From positions 1 to 64,000 of the forward strand of contig JADMIJ010000013.1 of NCBI GenBank assembly GCA_015478655.1: a DNA stretch of 64,000 nucleotides, in the 5' to 3' direction. Source of the stretch: Acidimicrobiales bacterium. GTDB taxonomy: Bacteria > Actinomycetota > Acidimicrobiia > Acidimicrobiales > RAAP-2. Made by a program: the position numbers and the translations under genes. Below are positions 1-8,661 of the stretch, piece after piece. The notes under the pieces were generated by a model. The model was not told where the DNA came from. It searched no databases and saw only the letters and a list, made by a program, of their open reading frames with translations. How positions within the stretch are numbered: the first letter of the stretch is position 1; every line of letters starts with the position of its first letter.

Positions 1-63
1 AGCCGCCTGAAACTTGTCACAAAATCCAGAAACCTGGGCACCAAGTAGAACTAGACTTCGGCC

Positions 64-963
64 GTGAATCTCCATGGACCATTGGTGGCGTTCGCTGCCA
101 GCCAGGAGTTTGCCGCCCTCGACGACGGTTGGCCGCATCTTCGAGATGCCCTTACCTCGCTCGGTCTGGTTCCGACGGTTGCCTTCTGGGACGACCCGGA
201 CGAGCATTGGGATAGGTATGACCTTGTGGTTCCGATCTTTTCCTGGGGCTATGTCACCCGACGAGCGCAGTTCCTCTCTTGGATCGATCATGTTGCGACC
301 TCGTCACGGCTGGTGAATCCAGCGGAGGTGCTGCGCTGGAATACCGACAAGACCTACCTGGCCGACCTCGCCGACGACGGGATACCCACCGTGCCCACGG
401 TCTGGGTTCACAGCGGTTCTTCGTGGCGCCCGCCCGCCGATGACTATGTGATCAAACCGTCGGTGGGCAGCGGGGGAAGGGATGCGGCCCGATACCGTAC
501 CCAGTCAGTCGACGGTGCCGACGACCATGTTCATCGCTTGCACGACGAGGGCTACACCGTGATGGTCCAGCCATACCAACCAACAGTCGACGCAACGGGA
601 GAGGCCGCCCTCGTCTTCTTTGGCGGTTGCTATAGCCACGCTGTCAACAAGGCGGCTCTGCTTCGGGCCGACGTCGGGGTGACCGATCACCTATGGGAAC
701 AGATGGTCATCACTCCGGTTGAGCCGAGAAACGACCAGCGAACGGCCGCCGAGTCGGCAATACGGGCAGTCGACCGCCGCTTTGGGCCGATCGGGTATGG
801 GAGAGTCGATCTCATCGACGGGGAGGACGGCACACCACTGGTCCTGGAACTGGAGCTTGTCGAACCTGCACTGTTTATTGACTATGCACCCGATGCCGCT
901 CTTCGATTCGCGGTCCACCTTCAGAGTCAGATGAGCCGTGATGCCGGGTCCGCCGATGCATAG
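64..963 (+). CDS. ATP-grasp domain protein, RimK/DcsG-like
   Basis: A 299-residue protein of the ATP-grasp superfamily, whose members join a carboxylate to an amine or similar nucleophile through an acyl-phosphate. Visible features are N-T-D-K-T-Y-L at 93-99, the ATP-binding Lys131 followed by the glycine-rich G-S-G-G (135-138), M-V-Q-P-Y at 167-171, and a late E-L-E-L-V-E-P-A-L-F stretch that matches the Mg-binding acidic strand of the fold. This layout resembles the small stand-alone grasp ligases of the RimK/cycloserine DcsG type, which act on amino acids or peptides. No peptide substrate gene lies beside it, so the substrate is unknown. The GTG start is chosen because conservation-like sequence begins there; no strong ribosome binding site is visible. 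It appears monocistronic. Confidence 0.8.
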   Translation: MNLHGPLVAFAASQEFAALDDGWPHLRDALTSLGLVPTVAFWDDPDEHWDRYDLVVPIFSWGYVTRRAQFLSWIDHVATSSRLVNPAEVLRWNTDKTYLADLADDGIPTVPTVWVHSGSSWRPPADDYVIKPSVGSGGRDAARYRTQSVDGADDHVHRLHDEGYTVMVQPYQPTVDATGEAALVFFGGCYSHAVNKAALLRADVGVTDHLWEQMVITPVEPRNDQRTAAESAIRAVDRRFGPIGYGRVDLIDGEDGTPLVLELELVEPALFIDYAPDAALRFAVHLQSQMSRDAGSADA

Positions 964-1259
964 TGTCCCGATGCCGAGGGGGGTGAACGTTCGCACGGCA
1001 ACTGTTTGGACCGAGCCTCCATCCTGAAGCTGGTAGGGGCTGCCTTCTCGGATGACCGACAGCTCGCATCGAGGTACGCCAGAGAGGCACGGACTACGCC
1101 GGACCGATGAGCTGGCAGGTGGCGGTGCATTTCCGGCGGTCGAGAACGCTTCCGAAGCGCAGACGGGCCTGGTGATCGGGGACGCGGTTGAGTCGTGGGC
1201 CTGTCGTCGGTGCCGATGAAGGGGGGCACTTCAATGCCACATCGGCAAGACTGCCTGCT
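964..1259. other. Intergenic, no supported gene
   Basis: About 300 bases in which only low-complexity shadow frames are open. An ATG at 1234 has a good GGGGGG ribosome binding site but opens a 28-codon frame out of register with the downstream gene. It could be a leader peptide or mark an error in the sequence. Nothing else is recognised. Confidence 0.4.
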
Positions 1260-1586
1260 ATGGCGTTTGGTCAACAGTCAGGCCCACCAGCGTCGTTCAA
1301 GCAAGTGGAAGAGCTGCTGACTCTCCTCAAAGACGCCGGCCACACCAACTTCCGGGACGCCCGCGGCCCAATGGGCTTCACCCAGCGACAAGCGGCCGGC
1401 AAGTTCACTCGCGACGAGGCCATGGAATTCATCGGCCGACTACAAGACGCAGAGTCCAACGCGAATGCCCAGGCTGCTATCCCGGCGTGGCAACTGACCG
1501 CCCTGGAGCAGACCATCAGCCACGTACCAGCCGAACACCTCGCCGGAGAGCTCCGTCGTCGTGGTTGGAGCGTCATCGAACCCTAG
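1260..1586 (+). CDS. Conserved actinobacterial hypothetical protein (MAFGQQ family)
   Basis: A 108-residue soluble protein with the opening M-A-F-G-Q-Q-S-G-P-P-A and the block G-P-M-G-F-T-Q-R-Q-A-A-G-K-F-T-R-D-E-A that I recognise from a widespread uncharacterised actinobacterial family. The N-terminal half looks helical and basic, and the C-terminal half ends L-R-R-R-G-W-S-V-I-E-P, also typical. The ATG is chosen because the family begins with this M-A-F-G; an upstream TTG extension adds low-quality sequence. No good Shine-Dalgarno sequence is visible. No function can be assigned and the neighbours give no hint. Confidence 0.75.
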   Translation: MAFGQQSGPPASFKQVEELLTLLKDAGHTNFRDARGPMGFTQRQAAGKFTRDEAMEFIGRLQDAESNANAQAAIPAWQLTALEQTISHVPAEHLAGELRRRGWSVIEP

Positions 1587-1618
1587 AGCCGGCATTTTGG
1601 GCGATCGATGTGATTGAC

Positions 1619-2494
1619 TCAGTCCAGGGCCGCCTCCTCACTCTCGAGATAGGCGAACAGCTCCCATTCTCCCTCGAGACCCTTGAGTACGTGCGTGCCG
1701 CGGTTCTGGAAGGCGAACCCCGAGCTGGCTGCGAGCGCACGCGTCGTGGCGGAGATCAGGATCTCGTTCGCGGCTGCCTCGTTCAGGATCCGCGCCGCTT
1801 CGTGCACCGCGATGCCGCGCACGTCCGTTCCCACGAGCTCCACCTCTCCGACGTGCACGCTGGCACGGATCTGCAGGCCTTCGCGGTCGGCGGCCCGTTT
1901 GGTCGCCGAGGCGCAGCGTAGGGCAGCGGCCGGTCCATCGAACGTTGCCAGCAGGCCGTCTCCGGTCGTGTTGACCTCGTGTCCGTGATGCCGTTCCAGC
2001 TCCGCTCGCGTGGCCTCGTAGTGGTTGGAGAGAAGATCTCGCCAGGCTACGTCGCCGAGTCGGTTGGCCATTACTGTGGAGTCGACGAGGTCTGTGAAAA
2101 GCAGTGTTACGAGTGCTCGGTTGTACGTCCCAGCAAGCCTGAAGCCAGCAAAGGCTCGCAAACCCGACCACTCGATTTGGACACACGCCTCGTCACCCAG
2201 CGTGTAGCCGTCGTGCCCGGGCGGGATCTCGAAGACGTCCTCTGGCCCGAACTGGAGCGTAGTCCCGTCGCGCATCACGATCCCAAAACGGCCCGACAAC
2301 ACAACTCCCACATGGCGCGCTTCGCACCAGTCGCCGCCAACATCCGGACGCACGTGCGTGTACCACCGCCAACCGGGCTCCGTCACAATCCGACCCACCG
2401 TTAGGTCGCCCAGGTCGACCTGTTGGACCGAGATCCCGGGGAATTTGAGAGTCTCATCTGGGCTCATCAGGTTCTTGGCTCGAGCCACACCCAT
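1619..2494 (-). CDS. Cupin domain fused to class III adenylate/guanylate cyclase
   Basis: A 291-residue two-domain protein. Residues about 1-115 form a cupin-like fold with possible metal ligands His47, His61 and His94. Residues about 127-288 form a class III nucleotide cyclase. The cyclase has the two metal-binding aspartates, Asp135 in L-F-T-D-L-V-D-S-T and Asp179 in T-T-G-D-G, and the late transition-state pair lies in V-H-E-A-A-R (His231 in the usual Asn place, Arg235). The position that normally carries the adenine-selecting Lys is Asn175, so nucleotide specificity is uncertain. There is no membrane segment, and the protein is probably cytosolic. The arrangement implies that a small ligand or metal bound by the cupin tunes cyclase output, which is an inference. 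Transcribed alone. Confidence 0.85.
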   Translation of the reverse strand: MGVARAKNLMSPDETLKFPGISVQQVDLGDLTVGRIVTEPGWRWYTHVRPDVGGDWCEARHVGVVLSGRFGIVMRDGTTLQFGPEDVFEIPPGHDGYTLGDEACVQIEWSGLRAFAGFRLAGTYNRALVTLLFTDLVDSTVMANRLGDVAWRDLLSNHYEATRAELERHHGHEVNTTGDGLLATFDGPAAALRCASATKRAADREGLQIRASVHVGEVELVGTDVRGIAVHEAARILNEAAANEILISATTRALAASSGFAFQNRGTHVLKGLEGEWELFAYLESEEAALD

Positions 2495-2805
2495 CAGTCC
2501 ATCCTCATGCAGGTCTCATGGATGGTCAAGAGCCTCCGAAGGACGCCTGCAATCGCTGTCGCTGTCTCGCCTTCGACCGGGAGCGCCTGGATTCACTCTC
2601 CCCAACGGACTGCCGTTTTGCCACACCGTTCCAACAAGCCGCTCGGGTGGGGACTGGATCACAGTCGGAGTTCGTGCTCCATTTGATCAATTGTCGCCCC
2701 CGCAGAAGGCATCGGCAATCGTGACTCTGTAGTCGCGTGTGAATGCAGTGGTTCGGTAGGGTGGGCAGTCGTTTGACTCGGTATTCGACGAGTGGAGGTT
2801 GGTCA
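2495..2805. other. Intergenic between divergent genes, nothing recognised
   Basis: About 310 bases separating the minus-strand cyclase from the plus-strand cupin gene. It must carry both promoters, but no convincing promoter hexamers or inverted repeats were found. Short open frames here have no recognisable protein features. Confidence 0.35.
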
Positions 2806-3249
2806 ATGGGTCCACGGGTCACTGGACGTGGCGAGGCGGAGAGGAAGTACACGGCCCGCGGCAGCGTGATGATGTTCAAAGCGCTGGCTGAATCGGACGA
2901 TGGTGATCTGTCTTTGATGGAGCGCACGCTTCCCCCTGGTGGGCGCCGGCCTCCGCCGCATCGTCACACGAACTGCTCGGAGGCGTACTTCGTTCTCGAC
3001 GGGTTGGTGTCCGACATCATCGACGGGGATGAGCTGGTCGTAGGGCCGGAAGGATTCGTTCTTGTGCCTCGTGGCACGGCACATGCCTTCGGTAACGCGG
3101 GTGAGGAAGAGGCTCGGCTCCTCGTCATCCACGCCCCCGCCATGGACGCGTACTTCGCCAATCTGCATGAGCTTTGGAACTGCGGGGACCCACCCTCCCC
3201 CGCGGAGGAACGGGCGCTTATGGCCCGCTTTGGAATGGAGACGGTCTAG
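2806..3249 (+). CDS. Cupin domain protein
   Basis: A 147-residue single-domain cupin. The first cupin motif is P-H-R-H followed by Glu (His52, His54, Glu59) and the second contains His93 in R-G-T-A-H-A-F, together a complete metal-binding 3-His/1-Glu set. The ATG is preceded by GGAGG at suitable distance, so I prefer it to an in-frame ATG 21 codons upstream. Proteins of this size serve as dioxygenases, isomerases or ligand sensors, and the substrate cannot be read from sequence. It is divergent from the cupin-cyclase fusion, which is suggestive but unproven as a functional link. Confidence 0.8.
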   Translation: MGPRVTGRGEAERKYTARGSVMMFKALAESDDGDLSLMERTLPPGGRRPPPHRHTNCSEAYFVLDGLVSDIIDGDELVVGPEGFVLVPRGTAHAFGNAGEEEARLLVIHAPAMDAYFANLHELWNCGDPPSPAEERALMARFGMETV

Positions 3250-3367
3250 ACGTACTGGTCTTGATGGTGGACAAGGAGCTGCCCGACGCCGGGAAGCCTA
3301 TCCGTCAAGAGCAATCGTGGATGCCGCTGTTCTCGGAGGCGATCGCGTTGCCAGGGGCGATGCCAAC

Positions 3368-4078
3368 CTAAGCGGGATCAGAAGCTCCACCTGCACCGTC
3401 CTCGGCCAGGTCGTTGATGACGATGGAGTCCACAACCTTGTCGTGGAGGCATTGGCGCCTGTCATCCCACAGACACCACAACGGGTCGAGAAGCCCGATC
3501 CATCCGACAAACCAAGAGAGCCAGTAGATCGCAGCCCTTCCGAACGATCTCCCCCAGCTGAGGCCCGCCCCGCTGATGTGGACCGGTCGGATGTGCAGCC
3601 ACGCCATTCCGAGCGTGTGCCCGTACTTGGCCACGGCCACGGTCTCGTAGCCGAGCAACATCAGGCCAGTCACGAGCGCAGAGGCGAACACAGTCACATA
3701 GACCCAGATGAAGCCCGGAAGGGGCACCGTCCCGTTGGATTGATTGGTGCTCACAGTTGGGAATATCGGACCGAAATGAGGTGCGGCGATCAGGAGGGTG
3801 ATGACCAACAGGACGACAAAGACCGGCAAGACCACGAGCACATCGAGCAACCGGGCGGCGAGGCGATGACCCGGCTCGGCGAGCGCGCCAGGCCCAACAG
3901 CTGGGCGTCCGAGTTGAGCGCCCTTCCAAGACGGACGCCCCCATGCATCGTGGGGTGCGTACCGAGGAAAGGCCGGAGGCAATCGGTGGCCGGTCCAGAC
4001 TGCGCCATCCCAGTAGCGCAGCCCTCCGCTTCCATCAGGGTCGTGGTACCAGCTCGCAGGAGCGTTCACGTGTGTCAC
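3368..4078 (-). CDS. RDD family membrane protein with N-terminal DUF2510
   Basis: A 236-residue protein. Residues about 8-32 (A-S-W-Y-H-D-P-D-G-S-G-G-L-R-Y-W-D-G) are a DUF2510 motif, a short Trp-rich actinobacterial module placed before membrane domains. An RDD domain follows, starting at the R-L-A-A-R-L-L-D signature, with about three hydrophobic segments and a C-terminal D-R-R-Q-C-L-H-D-K. RDD proteins are poorly characterised; some are linked to ion or sodium/proton transport. The GTG start just ahead of T-H-V-N-A-P-A-S-W is chosen because the 24 residues upstream of it are not family-like. Monocistronic. Confidence 0.85.
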   Translation of the reverse strand: MTHVNAPASWYHDPDGSGGLRYWDGAVWTGHRLPPAFPRYAPHDAWGRPSWKGAQLGRPAVGPGALAEPGHRLAARLLDVLVVLPVFVVLLVITLLIAAPHFGPIFPTVSTNQSNGTVPLPGFIWVYVTVFASALVTGLMLLGYETVAVAKYGHTLGMAWLHIRPVHISGAGLSWGRSFGRAAIYWLSWFVGWIGLLDPLWCLWDDRRQCLHDKVVDSIVINDLAEDGAGGASDPA

Positions 4079-4188
4079 CGGCCGTTGTCTCTCTTTGCAT
4101 TTGCCCGGCCAACCCGGGAAGTGATTGCTTCGACCCTCCGACACCGCCACGTTGTCGTCACTATCGACTGGGGCCTGTCATCCGGCGG

Positions 4189-4458
4189 CTATCGCCAATG
4201 GGCCAACTCCTCCCTGGCTCGGCTGAGGATCGAAGCAATCGCTTCCGGACCGCTCTCCACCCCAAGCTCCGCTCCCGGTGGAAAGCTCACCTGAGGCTCA
4301 GCATCGTGCTCGTACACACGAACCTCGACAATTTCCAGTAGAGCACCGCGACGATCTTTACGTTTCTTGATTCGCTGTTCGACGAGAGTTCGTTGATCGT
4401 CAGTCAGGTGGGAATTGTCGCCCGGCGTGTAACTGATCCAGCCGGACGGAGAAGTCAT
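4189..4458 (-). CDS. Small hypothetical protein
   Basis: An 89-residue acidic and basic soluble protein with a central R-I-K-K-R-K-D-R-R patch and a C-terminal amphipathic helix (E-A-I-A-S-I-L-S-R-A-R-E-E-L-A). Its composition is protein-like and no better frame overlaps it, but I do not recognise a family and no clear Shine-Dalgarno sequence precedes the ATG. It could be a small conserved actinobacterial protein. The only support is frame quality. Confidence 0.5.
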   Translation of the reverse strand: MTSPSGWISYTPGDNSHLTDDQRTLVEQRIKKRKDRRGALLEIVEVRVYEHDAEPQVSFPPGAELGVESGPEAIASILSRAREELAHWR

Positions 4459-4548
4459 ACGACCATTATGAACGAGCGCGGCCGGATTGGAGGTTCAGAA
4501 CCGCTGCGGGGTCACGAGCTTCGGGGACCCGGCATGCAAGGCTGGGGA

Positions 4549-5549
4549 ATGTCATCTGAAGCCACACCGGACCACAGGACCTGGAGCCGACGGCGATTTC
4601 TCAAGGTCGGGCTCGGTGGTACGGCGGTTGCGATTGTCGCCGGGGTCACTGGAGTTGAGCTTGTCTCCCACGGTGTGCTCCCCGGTAGGCAGACACTGGA
4701 CGAACTCGACGGTGCATGCTCGGTGCCGTCTGTGCCGCTCGCCTTTTCCCCATCCGGGTCGTCGCTCTCGGGGACCTTCTCGTCGAGGGCACGCCATCGC
4801 TCGGTGGGCTACACACTGGCCTATCCGCCAGGCCATGGTCCCGGTAGCAGCTTGCCCCTCATCGTGATGCTCCATGGGTTCGGCGCGAGTCATACGACCG
4901 CCTTGTCGGAGATGTCGCCAGCACAGGCGATGGCCCTTCAGGTAGATGGGCGCCCGCTGGCTCCGATGGCAATGGTGACGGTCGATGGAGGAGGAGGGTA
5001 TTGGAACCCTCATCCCGGTGATGACCCGATGGCCATGGTCGTCGACGAGCTGATTCCGATGTGTCAAGGCCTCAATCTTGGTCGCCCTCCTCAGAAGATC
5101 GGGACGATGGGAATTTCCACGGGGGCTACGGCGCCATCCTCTTGGCCGAAAAGCACCCAGATCTGGTCTCCTCGGTCGCCGCAATCAGTCCCGCCATCTG
5201 GACGAGCTATTCCGAGGCTCACGGCTCCAATCCCGGCGCCTACGCCTCACCTGCGGCATTCGCGGCAAGCGACGTCATCACCCACACCAATTCGCTTGTT
5301 GGCAAACCGGTACGAGTGGCCTCTGGCAGCGACGATCCATTTCACCCTGGCGTTCAGGCCTTGACAGAGGTCCTTCCACCGAGCGCCGTCGTTGAGATCT
5401 CCCAGGGTTGCCACACCGACTCGTTCTTCTCCTCACAAGAACCACCGTCTCTCCTCTTCTTGAGCCAGCACTCGCCTAGCTCGCTTCCCACCGAACAGGC
5501 CCACGCTGAGCTCGAAGCATGCCCGTGTCCACCTGATCAAGGCGAGTAG
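4549..5549 (+). pseudogene. Tat-exported alpha/beta-hydrolase esterase, frameshifted
   Basis: The N-terminal part has a twin-arginine signal (S-R-R-R-F-L-K, then a hydrophobic helix) and an esterase-D/PHB-depolymerase-like alpha/beta fold, with the oxyanion strand L-I-V-M-L-H-G-F-G. The nucleophile motif reads G-I-S-T-G, and exactly there the frame breaks. The run of five G at 5121-5125 needs one more base to give G-I-S-T-G-G-Y-G-A, and the following frame continues perfectly with L-L-A-E-K-H-P-D-L. The later acid (S-G-S-D-D-P-F) and base (G-C-H-T-D-S-F-F) are in that second frame. The likely role is exported hydrolysis of an ester or polyester. The intactness of both halves argues for a base-calling error rather than a dead gene. 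Confidence 0.75.
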
Positions 5550-5613
5550 CACCAGCGTGCGACATCCGTATTCCATGTGTGGCACCCAAATCATCGAATG
5601 GCACTTCCGGGAG

Positions 5614-5961
5614 TTAGATCGTTGCAACGTTGACCACGAGCGAGACGACCGTGAGCAATGCCCGGAGCCGGCCGAACCGCTGCGGGTCGGCGGGTGGCCG
5701 GAAGGCGGCATAGACCCCGAGGAATACATAGGTCAGGACCGGGGCCAGCCAATCGTTGGCGCTGAGGGGGCTCAGTCCATCATCGTTGAGTTGTCCCATG
5801 TTGGCCGACTTGCGCCAGAGGAACACGGAAGCTGCAGTAACGAGAGCAATGGCCGCCACGTCGATCCAGTGGCGCGGTCGTAGAAGCCAGTAGGTCAGCG
5901 GAATGGCGAGGAGCCCGGTGACAATGGCGGTAAGAGCGATGTGGGCGGTTGAGAAGGTCAT
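5614..5961 (-). CDS. Small integral membrane protein, hypothetical
   Basis: A 115-residue protein with about four hydrophobic segments (near residues 6-26, 33-50, 72-85 and 98-113), so it is almost certainly an inner-membrane protein. The start M-T-F-S-T-A-H is selected because the 11 residues upstream of it are polar and unlike a membrane N terminus. No family recognised. It lies convergent to the esterase and close behind the FetB-like permease on the same strand, but the 80-base gap does not prove co-transcription. Confidence 0.65.
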   Translation of the reverse strand: MTFSTAHIALTAIVTGLLAIPLTYWLLRPRHWIDVAAIALVTAASVFLWRKSANMGQLNDDGLSPLSANDWLAPVLTYVFLGVYAAFRPPADPQRFGRLRALLTVVSLVVNVATI

Positions 5962-6043
5962 GAGCCGACTATCCCACCGACCGGCACCAAGCACAGAGGA
6001 CCCTTCCGGTCCTTGGGTCCGGAACCACGCAGCAATAGGGCAC

Positions 6044-6826
6044 TCAACGACCTGAGCGAGCTGAGGTCAAATGGAGAAGTCGGTGGTCGGTCGTGAACAG
6101 TCGGCGCTGTACTCCGAGGGCGATCACGGTGGTAGTCGTTGCCACGGAACCCAGCACGAGGTACATCACGGCTGCCTGGACCAGGACGGCATTGAGCGGA
6201 CTGACCCCCGCCAATATCAAGCCGGTCATGGCACCGGGCAGAACCACGAGGCCGACCGCCTTCGTCGTCTCGATTTGAGGGATGAGGGCGGTACGGAGTG
6301 CACCTCGCACATATGGCTTTGCGGCGACATTTGCGGGCTGTCCGAGAGCGAGGCGAGCCTCGACCTCATCGCGTTTGTCGCGGAGCTCCTCGACGAGTCT
6401 TCTGCCAACGAGCACGGTTGCCGCCAGGGAGTTCCCGATCATGAGACCAGCAAGCGGGATGAGGGTGCGAACGTTGAGCTGGAATACTCCCAGCCCGAAG
6501 AGCACGCCGAGTGTGAGGACTGCTGAGCAGACAAAGGCGATCAGGGCGAGTTGGAGGAGTCCGGGAACTTCCGGCGCACGTTGACGGACGGTGAAAGAAG
6601 CGATGACAACCATCGCGACCACCCACAGCCATGCCCACCCGATCGACACCCCTGGCCGAAGCAGCACCTGGAGAAGGAGGCCGATGGCGAAGAGTTGCGC
6701 GGCCGCACGCAGCGCAGCCCAGAGGATGCTCCGCTCCAGACCGAGTTGCTTCCACAGCGACACCACGATGGCCACTAGGACCAGCAGCAGCGATAGGGCA
6801 AGACCGGACCATCCGATGCTCGTCAC
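6044..6826 (-). CDS. fetB: FetB-type ABC exporter permease (UPF0014/YbbM family)
   Basis: A 260-residue permease with about seven hydrophobic segments and the family signature around I-P-Q-I-E-T-T-K-A-V-G-L-V-V-L-P-G-A-M-T-G. Members such as E. coli FetB (YbbM) form, with an ATPase, an exporter associated with iron homeostasis and peroxide resistance. The GTG start has an excellent AGGAGG eight bases upstream, which rules out the longer open frame. The gene follows the ATPase gene by 37 bases on the same strand, so the two form an operon. Substrate is inferred from family only. Confidence 0.88.
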   Translation of the reverse strand: MTSIGWSGLALSLLLVLVAIVVSLWKQLGLERSILWAALRAAAQLFAIGLLLQVLLRPGVSIGWAWLWVVAMVVIASFTVRQRAPEVPGLLQLALIAFVCSAVLTLGVLFGLGVFQLNVRTLIPLAGLMIGNSLAATVLVGRRLVEELRDKRDEVEARLALGQPANVAAKPYVRGALRTALIPQIETTKAVGLVVLPGAMTGLILAGVSPLNAVLVQAAVMYLVLGSVATTTTVIALGVQRRLFTTDHRLLHLTSARSGR

Positions 6827-6863
6827 GGCGAGAACCTCCTGCGTCGATCGATGATCAGTGTCG

Positions 6864-7610
6864 TCATGAGACCTCTCCAGCGAGAAACGCACGCACCGCT
6901 GGAGGAGCGTCGACGTCGATATCGGTTGGGTGTGACATATGGGCGATGCGCCCCTCGACAACGACGAGCACATGGTCGGCAACCCGGCGCATCTGGGCAA
7001 GATCGTGTGTCACCCACAGCACAGGCACCCCACCGGCCACTAGCGAGCGGGCGAGTTCTTCCAACCCGTAGCGTTGGGCTGGATCGACCGAGGACGTGAC
7101 CTCGTCCATCAGCACTACCTCTGGCTCGGCCACGAGCGTCCGGGCTAGGCACACCCGCTGGGCCTCCCCGCCCGACAGCTCGGTGGCAATCCGGTCAAGA
7201 AAGCCGCCTTCCAATCCCACCTGCTGAAGGATCGCCACCGCGTCGTCGTCGGTGAGCGCCGGTTCGGCAACCTGGAGGTTGTCGCGCACTGTGCCGGGAA
7301 ACGGCGTCGGACGCTGGAACACCATGCCTACCCGTCGCCGCAAACCCAACGGGTCCAAGTGGGCGACGTCGTCTCGACCGAACAACACCCGTCCGGTAGT
7401 CGGCGCCTCCAGCCGGTTGCAGCACCGCAACAAGGTCGACTTTCCCGAGCCCGACGGGCCCACGAGAACCGTCACCCCATCCCAGGGCACTGATCCGCAC
7501 GCATCGTCAAGCCGTCGGCGTTGGCCGTCCACAACGGTCACATGATCAAACACAAAGCGGTCTCGGTCAGGTTCGATTTCCGCATCATTGCAGGCAGGGG
7601 TGACCGCCAT
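6864..7610 (-). CDS. fetA: FetA-type ABC exporter ATP-binding protein
   Basis: A 248-residue ABC ATPase. Walker A is G-P-S-G-S-G-K-S-T (51-59), the Q-loop is in V-F-Q-R-P, the signature is L-S-G-G-E-A-Q-R (145-152), Walker B is V-V-L-M-D-E (165-170) and the switch His lies in W-V-T-H-D. The sequence and the adjacent UPF0014 permease identify it as the FetA/YbbL partner in a metal-export ABC system. A GTG and an ATG are adjacent at the start and either may be used. First gene of the two-gene operon. Confidence 0.88.
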   Translation of the reverse strand: MAVTPACNDAEIEPDRDRFVFDHVTVVDGQRRRLDDACGSVPWDGVTVLVGPSGSGKSTLLRCCNRLEAPTTGRVLFGRDDVAHLDPLGLRRRVGMVFQRPTPFPGTVRDNLQVAEPALTDDDAVAILQQVGLEGGFLDRIATELSGGEAQRVCLARTLVAEPEVVLMDEVTSSVDPAQRYGLEELARSLVAGGVPVLWVTHDLAQMRRVADHVLVVVEGRIAHMSHPTDIDVDAPPAVRAFLAGEVS

Positions 7611-7678
7611 CACCGGATTCTGGTCAGCTAGTGAGACGTAGCCTCACCTTCAGCCGTCAGCCGGCCTTCCCACACAGT

Positions 7679-8473
7679 TCAGCGATCCCCAGCATGCTGC
7701 GAGGCGACGTACTTGGCTGTGCCCGACAGGAAGCGTTCGACGTCAGCCGCCTTTCCCGACGCCAGATCGGCAAAGTACTCAGGCACATAGACCTGGATCA
7801 CACCACGGTCAAGGGCCGCGAAGACGCCGTCGACCAGCTCGCTGACGGGAACGGGCTCGATGGCAGCCAGCACGGGGTCATTGTCGGGCAGGGAGAAGAG
7901 GTCAGTGTCGACAAGACCCGGATATACGACCAACACCTTGACGCCTGTCTCCCAAAGGTCGACGGCCATGGATTCGCTGAATGCGGTCACTGCGGCTTTC
8001 GATGCGTCGTACGCGGACTCACCGGGCGAGCTCAGGGTGGCGGCTACGGACGAGACATTGATGATTCGTCCGCTGTCGCGCTCGAGCATCTGGGGTAGCA
8101 GAGCCAGTGTGAGTCGCACCGGGCTGAAGAAGTTGATGTTCATGACCGCTTCGACCGTCGACGTGTCGAGCCGGGTGACGTGGCGGCGCTTGGGAATGCC
8201 GGCGTTGTTGACCAGGATGTCCACCCCACCGAGTTCCACGAGGGCTGCGGAGGCCAGCCGATCGACTTCCTCGGGATCGGCAAGGTCGCATACCCAGCGC
8301 CGCGATTCGGGCGAATGCTCCCGACAGCGAGTGAGGACCTCGTCGAGGCGAGCCTCTCGGCGGGCACAGATGCCTACGACGGCACCCCGACGGGCGAACT
8401 CCTCGGCCAGACCGGCCCCGATGCCCGATGATGCGCCGGTGACCAGTACTCGCTGGCCTTTGAATTCATTCAC
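7679..8473 (-). CDS. Short-chain dehydrogenase/reductase
   Basis: A 264-residue classical SDR. The cofactor motif T-G-A-S-S-G-I-G is at 12-19, N-N-A-G at 89-92, catalytic Ser near 141-142, and Tyr155 with Lys159 in Y-D-A-S-K. Arg38 in C-A-R-R-E after the second strand suggests NADPH. The C-terminal half (Y-P-G-L-V-D-T-D-L-F) resembles actinobacterial SDRs of lipid or ketone reduction. Substrate unknown. It sits behind fetA and ahead of a sterol-desaturase gene on the same strand with gaps of 68 and 188 bases, so linkage to either is uncertain. Confidence 0.88.
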   Translation of the reverse strand: MNEFKGQRVLVTGASSGIGAGLAEEFARRGAVVGICARREARLDEVLTRCREHSPESRRWVCDLADPEEVDRLASAALVELGGVDILVNNAGIPKRRHVTRLDTSTVEAVMNINFFSPVRLTLALLPQMLERDSGRIINVSSVAATLSSPGESAYDASKAAVTAFSESMAVDLWETGVKVLVVYPGLVDTDLFSLPDNDPVLAAIEPVPVSELVDGVFAALDRGVIQVYVPEYFADLASGKAADVERFLSGTAKYVASQHAGDR

Positions 8474-8661
8474 GTTGTCACCCCATGCTCTCGGAGCCCT
8501 ACGTCTGCACGATCATGCCGACGCTGTCGATTTGGATGCCGGCGATCCGCCATCCTCCGGCGACCATAGACGTGGCGAGCAGGCCGCGCTCGGGGAAAAT
8601 GCATCACGTCGTGCCCCTCATTCCATTTGGGACCGAACAGCCCGAGCGGGCCGCCACGCCG

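Noticed and set aside
46-59. TAGAACTAGACTTC as a fourth KstR-like site
   Set aside because: The right half-site reads GAC instead of GTT, so two of the key positions fail, and the downstream gene is not a lipid gene.
1234-1320. Short 28-codon frame with a strong ribosome binding site before the MAFGQQ gene
   Set aside because: It is out of frame with the following gene and has no recognisable content; it may be a leader but cannot be supported.
3062-4294. 410-codon plus-strand frame across the RDD gene
   Set aside because: It is a shadow, rich in Arg/His/Pro, covering both the cupin end and the RDD gene, which has clear DUF2510 and membrane motifs on the minus strand.
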